A stretch of DNA of 9,417 bases from the NCBI GenBank assembly GCA_004299665.1, contig SCQZ01000015.1, forward strand, positions 1 to 9,417, read 5' to 3'. Numbering within the stretch: position 1 is the first letter of the stretch; each line of letters opens with the position of its first letter. The notes under the pieces are model-generated. The model had not been told where the DNA came from. It ran no database searches and worked only from the letters and a program-made list of their open reading frames with translations. Shown here piece by piece: positions 1-5,948 of this stretch. Origin of the DNA: Jatrophihabitans sp. Its GTDB lineage: Bacteria; Actinomycetota; Actinomycetes; Mycobacteriales; Jatrophihabitantaceae. Made by a program: the position numbers and the translations under genes.

Positions 1-270
1 CTTGCCGTCGCCGATCGAGCCGGTGCGGGCCGCGGCGGCGATCGCCGCGACGACGTCCTCGGCGTCCTGGTCGTCGACGACGACGTCGAGGCGCACCTTG
101 GGGTTGAACGCGACCTGGTACTCCGCCCCTCTGTAGATCTCGGTGTGGCCCTTCTGCCGGCCGTACCCGGACACCTCGGTGACGGTGATCCCCGAGATGC
201 CCAGCGCCTCCAGCGCGGGGCGGACGTTGTCGAGCATGAACGGCTTGATGATCGCGGTGACGAGTCGCAT
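1..270 (-). CDS. glnB: Nitrogen regulatory protein P-II (GlnB/GlnK), 3' end outside window
   Basis: A trimeric cytosolic signal protein that senses 2-oxoglutarate and ATP/ADP and, in its deuridylylated or deadenylylated state, blocks the AmtB pore. The first 90 of about 112 residues are visible. The N-terminus MRLVTAIIKPF is typical of the family. The T-loop (about 37-55) contains Gln39 and, in the segment YRGAEYQVAFNPK, Tyr51, the residue modified by GlnD (adenylylated in actinobacteria). The B-loop TGSIGDGK ends at Lys90, at the window edge. The ATG at 270 lies 8 bp after the amtB stop and has a GGGGA ribosome site, so the two genes form an operon. Whether it should be called GlnB or GlnK cannot be settled from sequence, but amtB linkage suggests the GlnK role. 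In actinobacteria glnD often follows, but that lies outside the window. Confidence 0.96.
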   Translation of the reverse strand, partial: MRLVTAIIKPFMLDNVRPALEALGISGITVTEVSGYGRQKGHTEIYRGAEYQVAFNPKVRLDVVVDDQDAEDVVAAIAAAARTGSIGDGK

Positions 271-278
271 CAGGTCCC

Positions 279-1526
279 CTAGCTCCGGAAGCTCGCGTGG
301 TCGTAGGCGGTCTCGGCGTGCACCGCCGCGTCCAGGCCCTGCAGTTCGACGGCGTCACTGACGCGCAGGCCGATCGTCCGCTGGACGAGTTGGGCGATCA
401 GCCAGGTGAGGCCGAACGCCCACACGGCGGCCACGACGACGGCAAGCGCCTGCACGCCCAGCAGCCGCGCACCGCCGCCGTCGATCAGCCCGTGCGCGAC
501 CGGGTTGACGGTGTGGGTTGCCAGCACGCCCACCGCGAGCGTGCCGACGACGCCGCAGACCCCGTGCACCCCGACGACGTCGAGGGAGTCGTCGTAGCGG
601 AACCGGAACTTCAGCCGGACGGCGAACAGGCCGGCGGCGCCGGCGAGCAGGCCGATGACGAAGCCGCCGACGGTGTCGACGTAGCCGGCCGCCGGCGTGA
701 TCGCGACCAGGCCGGACACCGCGCCGGAGGCCGCGCCGAGCGTCGTGGCGTGGCCGGTCGCGCGCCACTCCAGCGCGATCCAGCCGAGCAGTCCGCCGCA
801 CGCCGCCAGTTGGGTGCTGACCAGCGCCTGCGCGGCGAGGTCCCCGCTGGCCCCGCCGGTGGCGAGCGCGGAACCGGCGTTGAACCCGAACCAGCCGAAC
901 CAGAGGATGCCGGCGCCGAGCAGCGTGAACGGCAGCGAGTGCGGCGCCATCGGCTCGCGTGGCCAGCCGCGGCGGGCCCGCAGCACCAGCACCAGCGCCA
1001 GCGCCGAGGCGCCGGCGTTGACCTCGACGACGGTGCCGCCTGCGAAGTCCAGCACGCCGAGGCGGGACAGCCACCCGGTCGGGGAGAAGACCCAGTGCGC
1101 GATCGGCGCGTACACGAACAGCAGCCAGAGGGCGGAGAAGGCCAGGAACCCGCCGAAGCGCATCCGGTCGGCGCCGGCCCCGGTGAGCAGCGCGACGGTG
1201 ATCACGGCGAACATCATCTGGAACGCCGCGAACGCCAGCGGCGGGACGTGCAGGTCCAGCCCCGGCACCGCCGCGTGCGCACGGCCGAATCCGGCGAAGC
1301 GCAGGTCGCCGATCAGGCTGTCGGCGTGGCCGAAGGCGAGGGTGTAGCCGACGAGCACCCAGACGACGCTGCCGACGGCGATGACGGCGAAGTTCTGCGC
1401 CAGCATGGACAGCACGTGCTTGCTGCGGACCATGCCGCCGTAGAAGAAACCCAGCCCCGGCGTCATGAACAGCACCAGCATCGTGCACAGCAACAGCCAG
1501 GCCGTGTCCCCCGCGTCGACGTGCAT
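279..1526 (-). CDS. amtB: Ammonium transporter AmtB with variant twin-His and S1 residues
   Basis: A 415-residue Amt/Mep/Rh ammonium channel of the cytoplasmic membrane, about 11 transmembrane helices. The ATG at 1526 was chosen over an upstream in-frame start (1784) because GGAGG lies 5 nt before it and the protein then opens directly into helix 1. Family signatures are MTPGLGFFYGGMVR, LDFAGGTVV (Asp160), GWFGFNAGS (Phe215, Ser219), DVVGVHGVCG (His321) and the GlnK-contacting tail GLRVSDAVELQGLD. Phe106 matches the E. coli Phe107 gate. Two positions are unusual. The first twin-His residue (E. coli His168) is Glu168, read from a clear GAG codon, and the Trp148 position is Phe147. His321 is kept. 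Glu at the first position is known in yeast Mep1/Mep3. Ammonium transport is the likely function, but mechanism and selectivity may differ from E. coli AmtB. It is followed by glnB and probably controlled by nitrogen status. Confidence 0.97.
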   Translation of the reverse strand: MHVDAGDTAWLLLCTMLVLFMTPGLGFFYGGMVRSKHVLSMLAQNFAVIAVGSVVWVLVGYTLAFGHADSLIGDLRFAGFGRAHAAVPGLDLHVPPLAFAAFQMMFAVITVALLTGAGADRMRFGGFLAFSALWLLFVYAPIAHWVFSPTGWLSRLGVLDFAGGTVVEVNAGASALALVLVLRARRGWPREPMAPHSLPFTLLGAGILWFGWFGFNAGSALATGGASGDLAAQALVSTQLAACGGLLGWIALEWRATGHATTLGAASGAVSGLVAITPAAGYVDTVGGFVIGLLAGAAGLFAVRLKFRFRYDDSLDVVGVHGVCGVVGTLAVGVLATHTVNPVAHGLIDGGGARLLGVQALAVVVAAVWAFGLTWLIAQLVQRTIGLRVSDAVELQGLDAAVHAETAYDHASFRS

Positions 1527-1634
1527 CGCCACCTCCGTGCCGCGTCGGACGCCTGTCGGCGGGCAAGCTAGCACGGCGGGCTGAGCGGCTCCTTTGCCCT
1601 GCGGCGCGAGCCTGGCGCTCGTCGGTTCCACGAT

Positions 1635-1668
1635 GTAACGTCTCGCGTAGTAACTGCTGCGAGGAGAC
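1635..1668. promoter_or_regulatory. Candidate operator region between amtB and padR
   Basis: The 177-bp divergent spacer must hold the promoters of both amtB and padR. It contains two GTAAC words (1635-1639 and 1650-1654). On the amtB strand this reads GTTAC, five bases, GAGAC, then GTTAC, which recalls the GTnAC-n6-GAAAC half-sites of actinobacterial GlnR but with a 5-bp spacer and one mismatch. The arms CTCGC (1642-1646) and GCGAG (1659-1663) form an inverted repeat that could instead be a PadR operator. No convincing -35/-10 pair was found. This is a suggestion only. Confidence 0.22.
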
Positions 1669-1703
1669 ACGCATCCCGCGGGTGCGAAGGACGGAGCGAC
1701 GCG

Positions 1704-2024
1704 ATGACCAGACGGCGGGACGAGATCGCCTGGGCCGACCCGGCCCTGCTGATCCTCGGCAGCCTCGCGGGGGGCGCAAAGCACGGGTATGCCATCGTGC
1801 AGGACGTCGCGGAATCGGCCGGCGCCAGCCTCGGGCCGGGCACGCTCTACGGCGCGCTCGCACGGCTGGAGGAGCGCGGGATGGTCAGGGCGCTGCCCGG
1901 CGACGAGCGGCGGCGGCCGTACGAGATCACGGCCGAGGGCGCGCGGGTGCTGCGGGAGCGTTTGGTCGCGATGCGCAGCTTCAGCGCCCGCGGCCTGGCC
2001 CGGCTGCAGGCGGCCCGGGCGTGA
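1704..2024 (+). CDS. PadR-family winged-helix transcriptional regulator
   Basis: A 106-residue DNA-binding repressor of the short PadR subfamily, expected to act as a dimer. Hallmarks in order are the N-terminal helix LLILGSLAGGAKHGYAI (about 15-31), the recognition-helix segment GPGTLYGALARLEERGMV (44-61), and the wing RRPYEITAEGARVL (70-83). The ATG has GGAG seven bases upstream. The stop overlaps the GTG start of the next gene (GTGA), so the two are translationally coupled. PadR genes of this kind usually repress their own operon, commonly with a neighbouring membrane or export gene, and respond to a small hydrophobic ligand. The ligand cannot be inferred here. Its start lies 177 bp from the divergent amtB start, but nothing shows that it controls amtB. 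Confidence 0.93.
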   Translation: MTRRRDEIAWADPALLILGSLAGGAKHGYAIVQDVAESAGASLGPGTLYGALARLEERGMVRALPGDERRRPYEITAEGARVLRERLVAMRSFSARGLARLQAARA

Positions 2025-2830
2025 GCGCGTGGGCGCTGCGGCTGTACCCGCCCTCGTTCCGCGCCCGCTACGGCGCCGAGGTGCAGGCGCTGCTGCAGGA
2101 CCTCGGCGGCGGGCACACCGCGGACCTGCTGCGCGGCGCCGCGCGGGCCTGGCTGCGCCCGGCGTTCAGCGGTTCCGACGCGGTGCGCCGCAGGCGCCAA
2201 GCCACCGCGGCGACCGTGTGGGTGGCCTGGTGCGCCGGGATGCTGGTGGCTCCGGCGATGAGCCGGGACCTGCTGGACCCACCGGTCCGACACGCACCGC
2301 GCGGCCTGCTCGACGTGACCCAGGTGCTGTTCGTCGCCGGCTGGGCGGCCGCCCTGCTCGGTGCGCTGCCGCTCGTGGTCGCCGCCGTGCTGCCCGCCAT
2401 CGCCCGGCGCGACGGACGTTCGCTGCGCCCGCTCCTGCCCGCTATCGGCCTCGCGGCTGTGGTGGCAGCGGGTCTGGGAGCGGTCCTGCTGGTGCGCCGC
2501 GGTCACCCGGGTTCGTGGCCGCACCCGAGCGTGCTCTTCGCGGCCGTGGTGCTGGCCTGGCTGGTGAGCTTCCTGGCGTTCGTGGTGGCGCTCGGCCTGG
2601 GGCCCGCCGCCGCGCTGGTGCGCCTCGAGCCGCGAACGTCGGCACTGCGCTGGCCGATGCTCGGCAGTGTCGCGGTCACGCTGGTGCTCGCGGCACTGGC
2701 CGCGCTCTGCGGTGCCGCCATGGCGCGCGCGGGGTACCTCGATCCGGTCGGGGGCATCGCCGTCGCGGTGGCGTGCGGGGCGGCGGCGGTCGCGGTCGTC
2801 AGCACCACCCGCGGCGTGCTGGCCCGCTGA
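2021..2830 (+). CDS. PadR-coupled six-helix membrane protein of unknown function
   Basis: A 269-residue protein starting at the GTG that overlaps the padR stop; a further in-frame extension upstream would run through padR and is rejected. The cytosolic N-terminus has the segment LRLYPPSFRARYGAEVQALL (about 6-25), resembling the LYP-RFR-RYG-E motif found at the N-terminus of PadR-linked permease-prefix (HAAS-like) membrane proteins. Six hydrophobic segments follow at roughly 63-80, 100-126, 138-157, 169-200, 212-234 and 243-262. It has no ABC-permease, transporter or enzyme motif that I recognise. The tight coupling suggests that it is the target or sensory partner of the PadR repressor. The ORF is certain; the function is unknown. 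Confidence 0.85.
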   Translation: MSAWALRLYPPSFRARYGAEVQALLQDLGGGHTADLLRGAARAWLRPAFSGSDAVRRRRQATAATVWVAWCAGMLVAPAMSRDLLDPPVRHAPRGLLDVTQVLFVAGWAAALLGALPLVVAAVLPAIARRDGRSLRPLLPAIGLAAVVAAGLGAVLLVRRGHPGSWPHPSVLFAAVVLAWLVSFLAFVVALGLGPAAALVRLEPRTSALRWPMLGSVAVTLVLAALAALCGAAMARAGYLDPVGGIAVAVACGAAAVAVVSTTRGVLAR

Positions 2831-2836
2831 ACCGAG

Positions 2837-2880
2837 CGCGCGTCCCTGCCGTTGCGCGGGTCGCGATGGCGGGCAGCGCG
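2837..2880. terminator. Candidate bidirectional hairpin terminator
   Basis: Between the convergent stops at 2830 and 2881, an imperfect inverted repeat has arms 2837-2850 and 2868-2880 (CGCGC, CCC and GCC blocks pair with GGC, GGG and GCGCG) and a 17-nt loop. There is no T-tract, which is common in high-GC actinobacteria. Its position between converging genes is the main support. Confidence 0.35.
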
Positions 2881-3201
2881 CTACGTCAGGTCGTGCTCGG
2901 CCAGGACGGCGGCGAAGGCGTCCGGGTCGTCCGGGGTGAGCACGGGGCGGAACCAGCCGCCGAGGTCGAACTCGAAGGCGGTGTCCTTCTTGGGGCGGCG
3001 CGTGTCGAGGTTGAAGTAGCGGCGCAGGTCACCCGACCCCCAGATCCGGTACCGGCCGCTGAGGCCGGTCATCGACTGCCGGCTGACGGCCTGGATCGAC
3101 GCCCACCGGATGTGCTTGGCGTTCGTCGTGGGGAAGTAGTAGCGGCGCACGGTGACACCGTCCGCGTCGGCGGTGATCAGCGGGTCGCGGTACTCGGCCA
3201 T
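2881..3201 (-). CDS. Conserved small protein, possibly PH-like fold
   Basis: A 106-residue protein with no signal peptide or membrane helix. It opens with alternating short strands (about residues 1-25, GVTVRRYYFPTTNAKHIRW), followed by IQAVSRQSMTGLSGRYRIWG and then FEFDLGGWFRPVLTPDDPDAF near the C-terminus. The order of strand-rich body, W-rich turn and a final helix after 'TPDDPDAF' is what small bacterial PH-like proteins show. That assignment rests on pattern only, and the protein has no recognisable catalytic motif. The ribosome site before the ATG at 3201 is weak. It is separated by 113 bp and a hairpin from the upstream DUF2249 genes, so it is probably its own unit. It converges with the PadR-linked gene. 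Confidence 0.8.
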   Translation of the reverse strand: MAEYRDPLITADADGVTVRRYYFPTTNAKHIRWASIQAVSRQSMTGLSGRYRIWGSGDLRRYFNLDTRRPKKDTAFEFDLGGWFRPVLTPDDPDAFAAVLAEHDLT

Positions 3202-3277
3202 GGCACCAGGCTAGGCCGAGGCAATCGATCCGGCGGTGGCGTCGAACGCGGTGCTGGACGAACTCATACCCGCCGCG

Positions 3278-3309
3278 CACGGGGCAGGTGTGCTCGCCCC
3301 TGCCGCGTG
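3278..3309 (-). terminator. Hairpin terminator after the DUF2249 pair
   Basis: The arms CACGGGGCAGG (3278-3288) and CCTGCCGCGTG (3299-3309) pair at 10 of 11 positions around a 10-nt loop. The hairpin starts 5 bp past the stop of the second DUF2249 gene. No U-tract follows on the minus strand, as is usual for this GC content. Confidence 0.55.
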
Positions 3310-3314
3310 GGTGT

Positions 3315-3569
3315 TCAGGCGACCCGCGTGATCCGGACCTGCCAGCGCTGCGGGCCGTCCTCCACCGGCTGCCACCGCGTCGACCCCGGCCGCTCGGCGT
3401 CGAGCATGAAACGCAGCGCGATCGGGTCGTGATCGGCCACCAGCAGGAAGCTGGCGCCGACGCCGAGGGCGTCGACCGCGTCGTTGGTGAGCATCGCGCA
3501 ACTGGCCGCGCCGGGCTCGCGGGTGTCGACCACCTGCTCCGGGCCGCCCGGTGTGTCCGTGCCGCTCAT
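3315..3569 (-). CDS. DUF2249-family protein, divergent copy
   Basis: An 84-residue soluble protein, second gene of a tandem pair. It aligns without gaps to its neighbour from EQVVDTRE (11-18) to the C-terminus. Shared family features are the VADHDP motif (44-49) and the end WQPVEDGPQRWQVRI. It lacks the Arg-His pair of the usual family motif (R-H-x-x-I-F): Cys24-Ala25 stand at those positions. AGGGG seven bases before the ATG supports the start, and 22 bp separate it from the upstream copy. DUF2249 domains occur alone or joined to hemerythrin-like or Fe-S assembly-like domains and often near nitric-oxide or denitrification genes. The biochemical role is unknown. Confidence 0.88.
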   Translation of the reverse strand: MSGTDTPGGPEQVVDTREPGAASCAMLTNDAVDALGVGASFLLVADHDPIALRFMLDAERPGSTRWQPVEDGPQRWQVRITRVA

Positions 3570-3591
3570 GATCGCCCCTGCCGGGAAGGCG

Positions 3592-3825
3592 TCACTCCGG
3601 CCGGCCGATCCGCACCCGCCACACCTGCGGGCCCTGCTCGAGGTAGTCCCAGCTGAACTCGCCGGTGAACATCGCGTCGAACTGGTAGTGCAGGGGCTTG
3701 GGGTCGTGGTCGTTCACGAGGACGAACGCCGATCCGGGCTCGAGGGCCTGGTACGAGCTGAAGATCGTGTCGTGGCGCTGGCCGTGCGGCATCACCCGTA
3801 CGTCGATGACCTGCTCTGCTGGCAT
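3592..3825 (-). CDS. DUF2249-family protein, canonical copy
   Basis: A 77-residue soluble protein and the first gene of the DUF2249 pair. It has the family pattern in full: IDVR (7-10), R17-H18-x-x-I-F, ALEPGSAFVLVNDHDPKPL (27-45) with the invariant NDHDP, and the end WDYLEQGPQVWRVRIG. The ATG at 3825 was chosen because GGGAG lies eight bases upstream and homology begins at residue 5. An in-frame extension to 4029 would run through the AT-rich control region and overlap the UbiA gene. Conserved His and Asp residues suggest metal or cofactor binding, which is an inference. Function is unknown in the family; a role in handling nitric oxide or redox stress is suspected from gene neighbourhoods known elsewhere. 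Confidence 0.92.
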   Translation of the reverse strand: MPAEQVIDVRVMPHGQRHDTIFSSYQALEPGSAFVLVNDHDPKPLHYQFDAMFTGEFSWDYLEQGPQVWRVRIGRPE

Positions 3826-3890
3826 ATGCGTGACTCCCTGTCCTCGGCCTGTCCCTGGCTGTCGGTGATCCGGCGTGCGCCGGCTCCCGT

Positions 3891-3925
3891 CGATAATAAA
3901 CACTACTAGCTCGTTTTTACTATCG
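3891..3925 (-). promoter_or_regulatory. AT-rich inverted repeat, candidate operator/promoter of the DUF2249 operon
   Basis: The arms CGATAATAAACAC (3891-3903) and GTTTTTACTATCG (3913-3925) are complementary at 11 of 13 positions around a 9-bp centre. They form an AT-rich island in an otherwise very GC-rich window. On the minus strand the repeat ends in TTTATTATCG, which contains a good -10 (TATTAT) about 65 bp upstream of the DUF2249 ATG. No matching -35 is seen, as expected if an activator binds the repeat. A dimeric CRP/FNR-like or Rrf2-type regulator is possible, but no known consensus matches. Confidence 0.55.
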
Positions 3926-3958
3926 CGCGGTCGGGACAGCGCTACCGGGCGGGACGCC

Positions 3959-5014
3959 TCAGCGCAACAGCAGGGACGGCCAGATCGCCCCGAGCGCGAG
4001 ACCGGCGAGCAGCAGCCAGCCGAAGGCACGGTTGTGCACCAGGCACACGCGGTGGTACCACAGCGGCCAGCCGACGTAACCCGGCGGCGCGGCGGCGGGA
4101 GCCGGGCGGGCCATCACCCGCACCGCACGCGCGGCGCGCGGGACCGCCAGCAGCACCAGTGCCACCAGTGGGCTGAGCGCGCCGAGGGCGACGGCCACCG
4201 CGGCCACGACGTACATCGCCAGCACGACGGCCTGGTTCAGGATCCGGGCGCCGCGCTCGCCGAGGAGCACCGGCAGCGTGTTCTGGTGCTGCGAGGTGTC
4301 GAAGGCCCGCTGGTCGATGTGCTTGCCGATCAGGATGGAGGCCACGCCCAGCCCGTACGACACCGACGCGAGCACCGCGGCGCCCGACCAGCGGCCGGTG
4401 ATCACGAAGTACCCGCCGCCGATCATCAGCGGGCCCCACACCAGGAACGCGGCGACCTCGCCCAGGCCGAGTTCCTTGAGGGCCCGGGGCGCCGCGTCGT
4501 AGGACCACAGCAGCAGCGCGCCGACGGCCGCGAGCACCACGGCGGGCCAGCCGCGCAGCACCACGAAGTAGACGCCGATGCCGGCCGCGACGATGGCGAG
4601 CACGACCAGGCCGCCGGCGAGGAAGCGCATGGAGAACGCGCCGCTCGCGACCGGGTGCAGCGTGTAGCGCCGTCGCGGCGAGTCCGGCGTGTCGTGGCCG
4701 CGCCGGTAGCCGAAGTAGTCGTTGGACAGGTTGCTGATCGCGTGCAGCACCACGAAACCGATGAACACCAGCAGGAAGGGCGCGACCTGGAAGCGCCGGT
4801 CGGTCGCGGCGAGCAGCCCGGCGATCCCGGCCGCCTGCGCGGAGATGACCAGGATGACGCTGCGTGCCGCGTACAGGAACCGTGCCACCGGGTCCAGGCC
4901 GGTCAGGTCGGTCGCGCTGGCGGGGTAGAAGCCGGTGAAGGCACCCACCCAGGCCATCGGGCCGTGCTGCGGGCGCGTGCCGAGCGGGGGTGTCGCGGTC
5001 GTCATGCCCGTCAC
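3959..5014 (-). CDS. UbiA-family prenyltransferase (MenA-like)
   Basis: A 351-residue integral membrane enzyme of the UbiA superfamily, which transfers a polyprenyl chain from its diphosphate to an aromatic or other acceptor. About eight to nine transmembrane helices are visible. The first Asp-rich motif is NDYFGYRRGHDTPD (98-111) and the second is KHIDQRAFD followed by NTLPVLLGE (231-253). LGLGE at 182-186 is another family feature. In the first motif the usual second Asp (NDxxD) is Gly102, from a clear GGC codon, while Asp99 and Asp108 remain. The start is either GTG at 5014, overlapping the upstream stop as GTGA, or ATG at 5005; neither has a good ribosome site. The acceptor cannot be named. 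A role as the main MenA is not assured, because menaquinone genes are absent nearby. It is co-transcribed with the membrane protein upstream. Confidence 0.88.
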   Translation of the reverse strand: MTGMTTATPPLGTRPQHGPMAWVGAFTGFYPASATDLTGLDPVARFLYAARSVILVISAQAAGIAGLLAATDRRFQVAPFLLVFIGFVVLHAISNLSNDYFGYRRGHDTPDSPRRRYTLHPVASGAFSMRFLAGGLVVLAIVAAGIGVYFVVLRGWPAVVLAAVGALLLWSYDAAPRALKELGLGEVAAFLVWGPLMIGGGYFVITGRWSGAAVLASVSYGLGVASILIGKHIDQRAFDTSQHQNTLPVLLGERGARILNQAVVLAMYVVAAVAVALGALSPLVALVLLAVPRAARAVRVMARPAPAAAPPGYVGWPLWYHRVCLVHNRAFGWLLLAGLALGAIWPSLLLR

Positions 5015-5829
5015 GCTAGGCGGTCGGCGCCGCGCGCCCGGCGAGCGGTCACGGGTACGCGGCCGAGGTGGCGCGCGCGGCGGGCCCGGGGCTCGCCGAG
5101 CACGTTGACGACGACCAGCGCGCCGACGGCCGGCAGCCAGGCCAGCGCGCCGCCGACCGGCAGCGCCACCGCCAGGACGGCGACGAACACCGCCGTCGCC
5201 GGCACCGACGCGACCGTGCCGCGCAGCAGGCTCGCCGCGGCGCCGCGACCGTACCGGCGGTGAGTGGTCGGAGTCATGATCGACAGCAGTACCGGCAGGC
5301 AGGCGAGCACCCCCGCCAACCGCCCGCCCAGCAGCGGGGCGGCGGTGGTCAGGGCACCCACGACGGCCACCGTCGCGACGACCCGCACCGGCGCCTCCCA
5401 GCGGGGGGAGAGCACGTCCGCGGCGATCTCACCGGCCGCGGGCCAGAACCGCAGCGCCACCCCGGCCCCGGCCAGCACGACCGCCAGGGACAGCCACACC
5501 GGGGCGGCGAGCAGGGCGGCCGCATCGACGGCGAGCGCGGCGAGCACCGCTGCGCCGAGCGCGGTGCGTGGCGGGGCCGACCGGCGGGCAAGCCCGGCGT
5601 AGGCCACGCAGAAGGCGACGACGCCGAGTTGGCCCACCAGGGTGCCGTGCGCGGCCAGAGCCGCCTCACGCCGCCCGTCCGCGAGTGCGAGGACGAGCAG
5701 GAACGGGCCGCTGGTGAGCGGCAGACCGACGAACCGCCCGCCGAGGCGGTGCCCGAACCGGCGCTGGACGGCCGTGGCCAGCAAGATGGTGAGTGCCGGC
5801 AGCCCGAGCCGGACCACGAGCAACTCCAC
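5011..5829 (-). CDS. Uncharacterised polytopic membrane protein with internal repeat
   Basis: A 272-residue hydrophobic protein with about eight transmembrane segments and a basic cytosolic tail (247-270). I do not recognise a named family. Two halves look related: HRLGGRFVGLPLTSGPFLLVL (from 27) and PLLGGRLAGVLACLPVLLSIM (from 165), each followed about 30 residues later by a G-T-[LV] helix start (62-64 and 204-206). Such two-fold repeats are common in small-solute transporters. The start is GTG at 5829; no other in-frame start lies close upstream. It overlaps the UbiA gene by 4 bp and is divergent from an Lrp/AsnC regulator, which often controls adjacent exporters. Export of an amino acid or related solute is therefore possible but unproven. 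Confidence 0.82.
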   Translation of the reverse strand: MELLVVRLGLPALTILLATAVQRRFGHRLGGRFVGLPLTSGPFLLVLALADGRREAALAAHGTLVGQLGVVAFCVAYAGLARRSAPPRTALGAAVLAALAVDAAALLAAPVWLSLAVVLAGAGVALRFWPAAGEIAADVLSPRWEAPVRVVATVAVVGALTTAAPLLGGRLAGVLACLPVLLSIMTPTTHRRYGRGAAASLLRGTVASVPATAVFVAVLAVALPVGGALAWLPAVGALVVVNVLGEPRARRARHLGRVPVTARRARGADRLA

Positions 5830-5905
5830 CAGGACATGATTTCGCAGGTCCGGCCGCGATTGGCTCGTACTTCCTGCCGTCTAGGGGTCTATTGCCGCGG
5901 ATAAC

Positions 5906-5929
5906 TCGGCGTCTTGCCGAATCGGCCGA
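5906..5929. promoter_or_regulatory. Candidate Lrp operator palindromes
   Basis: In the spacer between the divergent membrane-protein and lrp genes, TCGGC (5906-5910), five bases and GCCGA (5916-5920) make a perfect 15-bp interrupted palindrome. A perfect 8-bp palindrome TCGGCCGA (5922-5929) follows two bases later. Lrp-family proteins bind short interrupted palindromes in such spacers and usually regulate themselves. At this GC content short GC palindromes also arise by chance. Confidence 0.3.
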
Positions 5930-5948
5930 GGAGTTGGACGATCAGGGC

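Noticed and set aside
297..1571. A 424-codon open frame on the plus strand opposite amtB
   Set aside because: It encodes a His/Arg/Glu-rich, low-complexity protein with no domain, as expected antisense to a GC-rich membrane-protein gene; amtB is unmistakable.
1789..3432. A 547-codon plus-strand frame across padR and downstream genes
   Set aside because: An Arg/Gly/Ala-rich shadow that overlaps three better-supported genes on both strands.
3570..4029. A 145-residue version of the canonical DUF2249 protein starting at 4029
   Set aside because: The extension overlaps the UbiA gene and the AT-rich control region and has no homology; the ATG at 3825 has a good ribosome site.
3875..5263. A 462-codon plus-strand frame opposite the UbiA gene
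   Set aside because: It has low-complexity composition and no motifs; the UbiA motifs on the other strand are clear.
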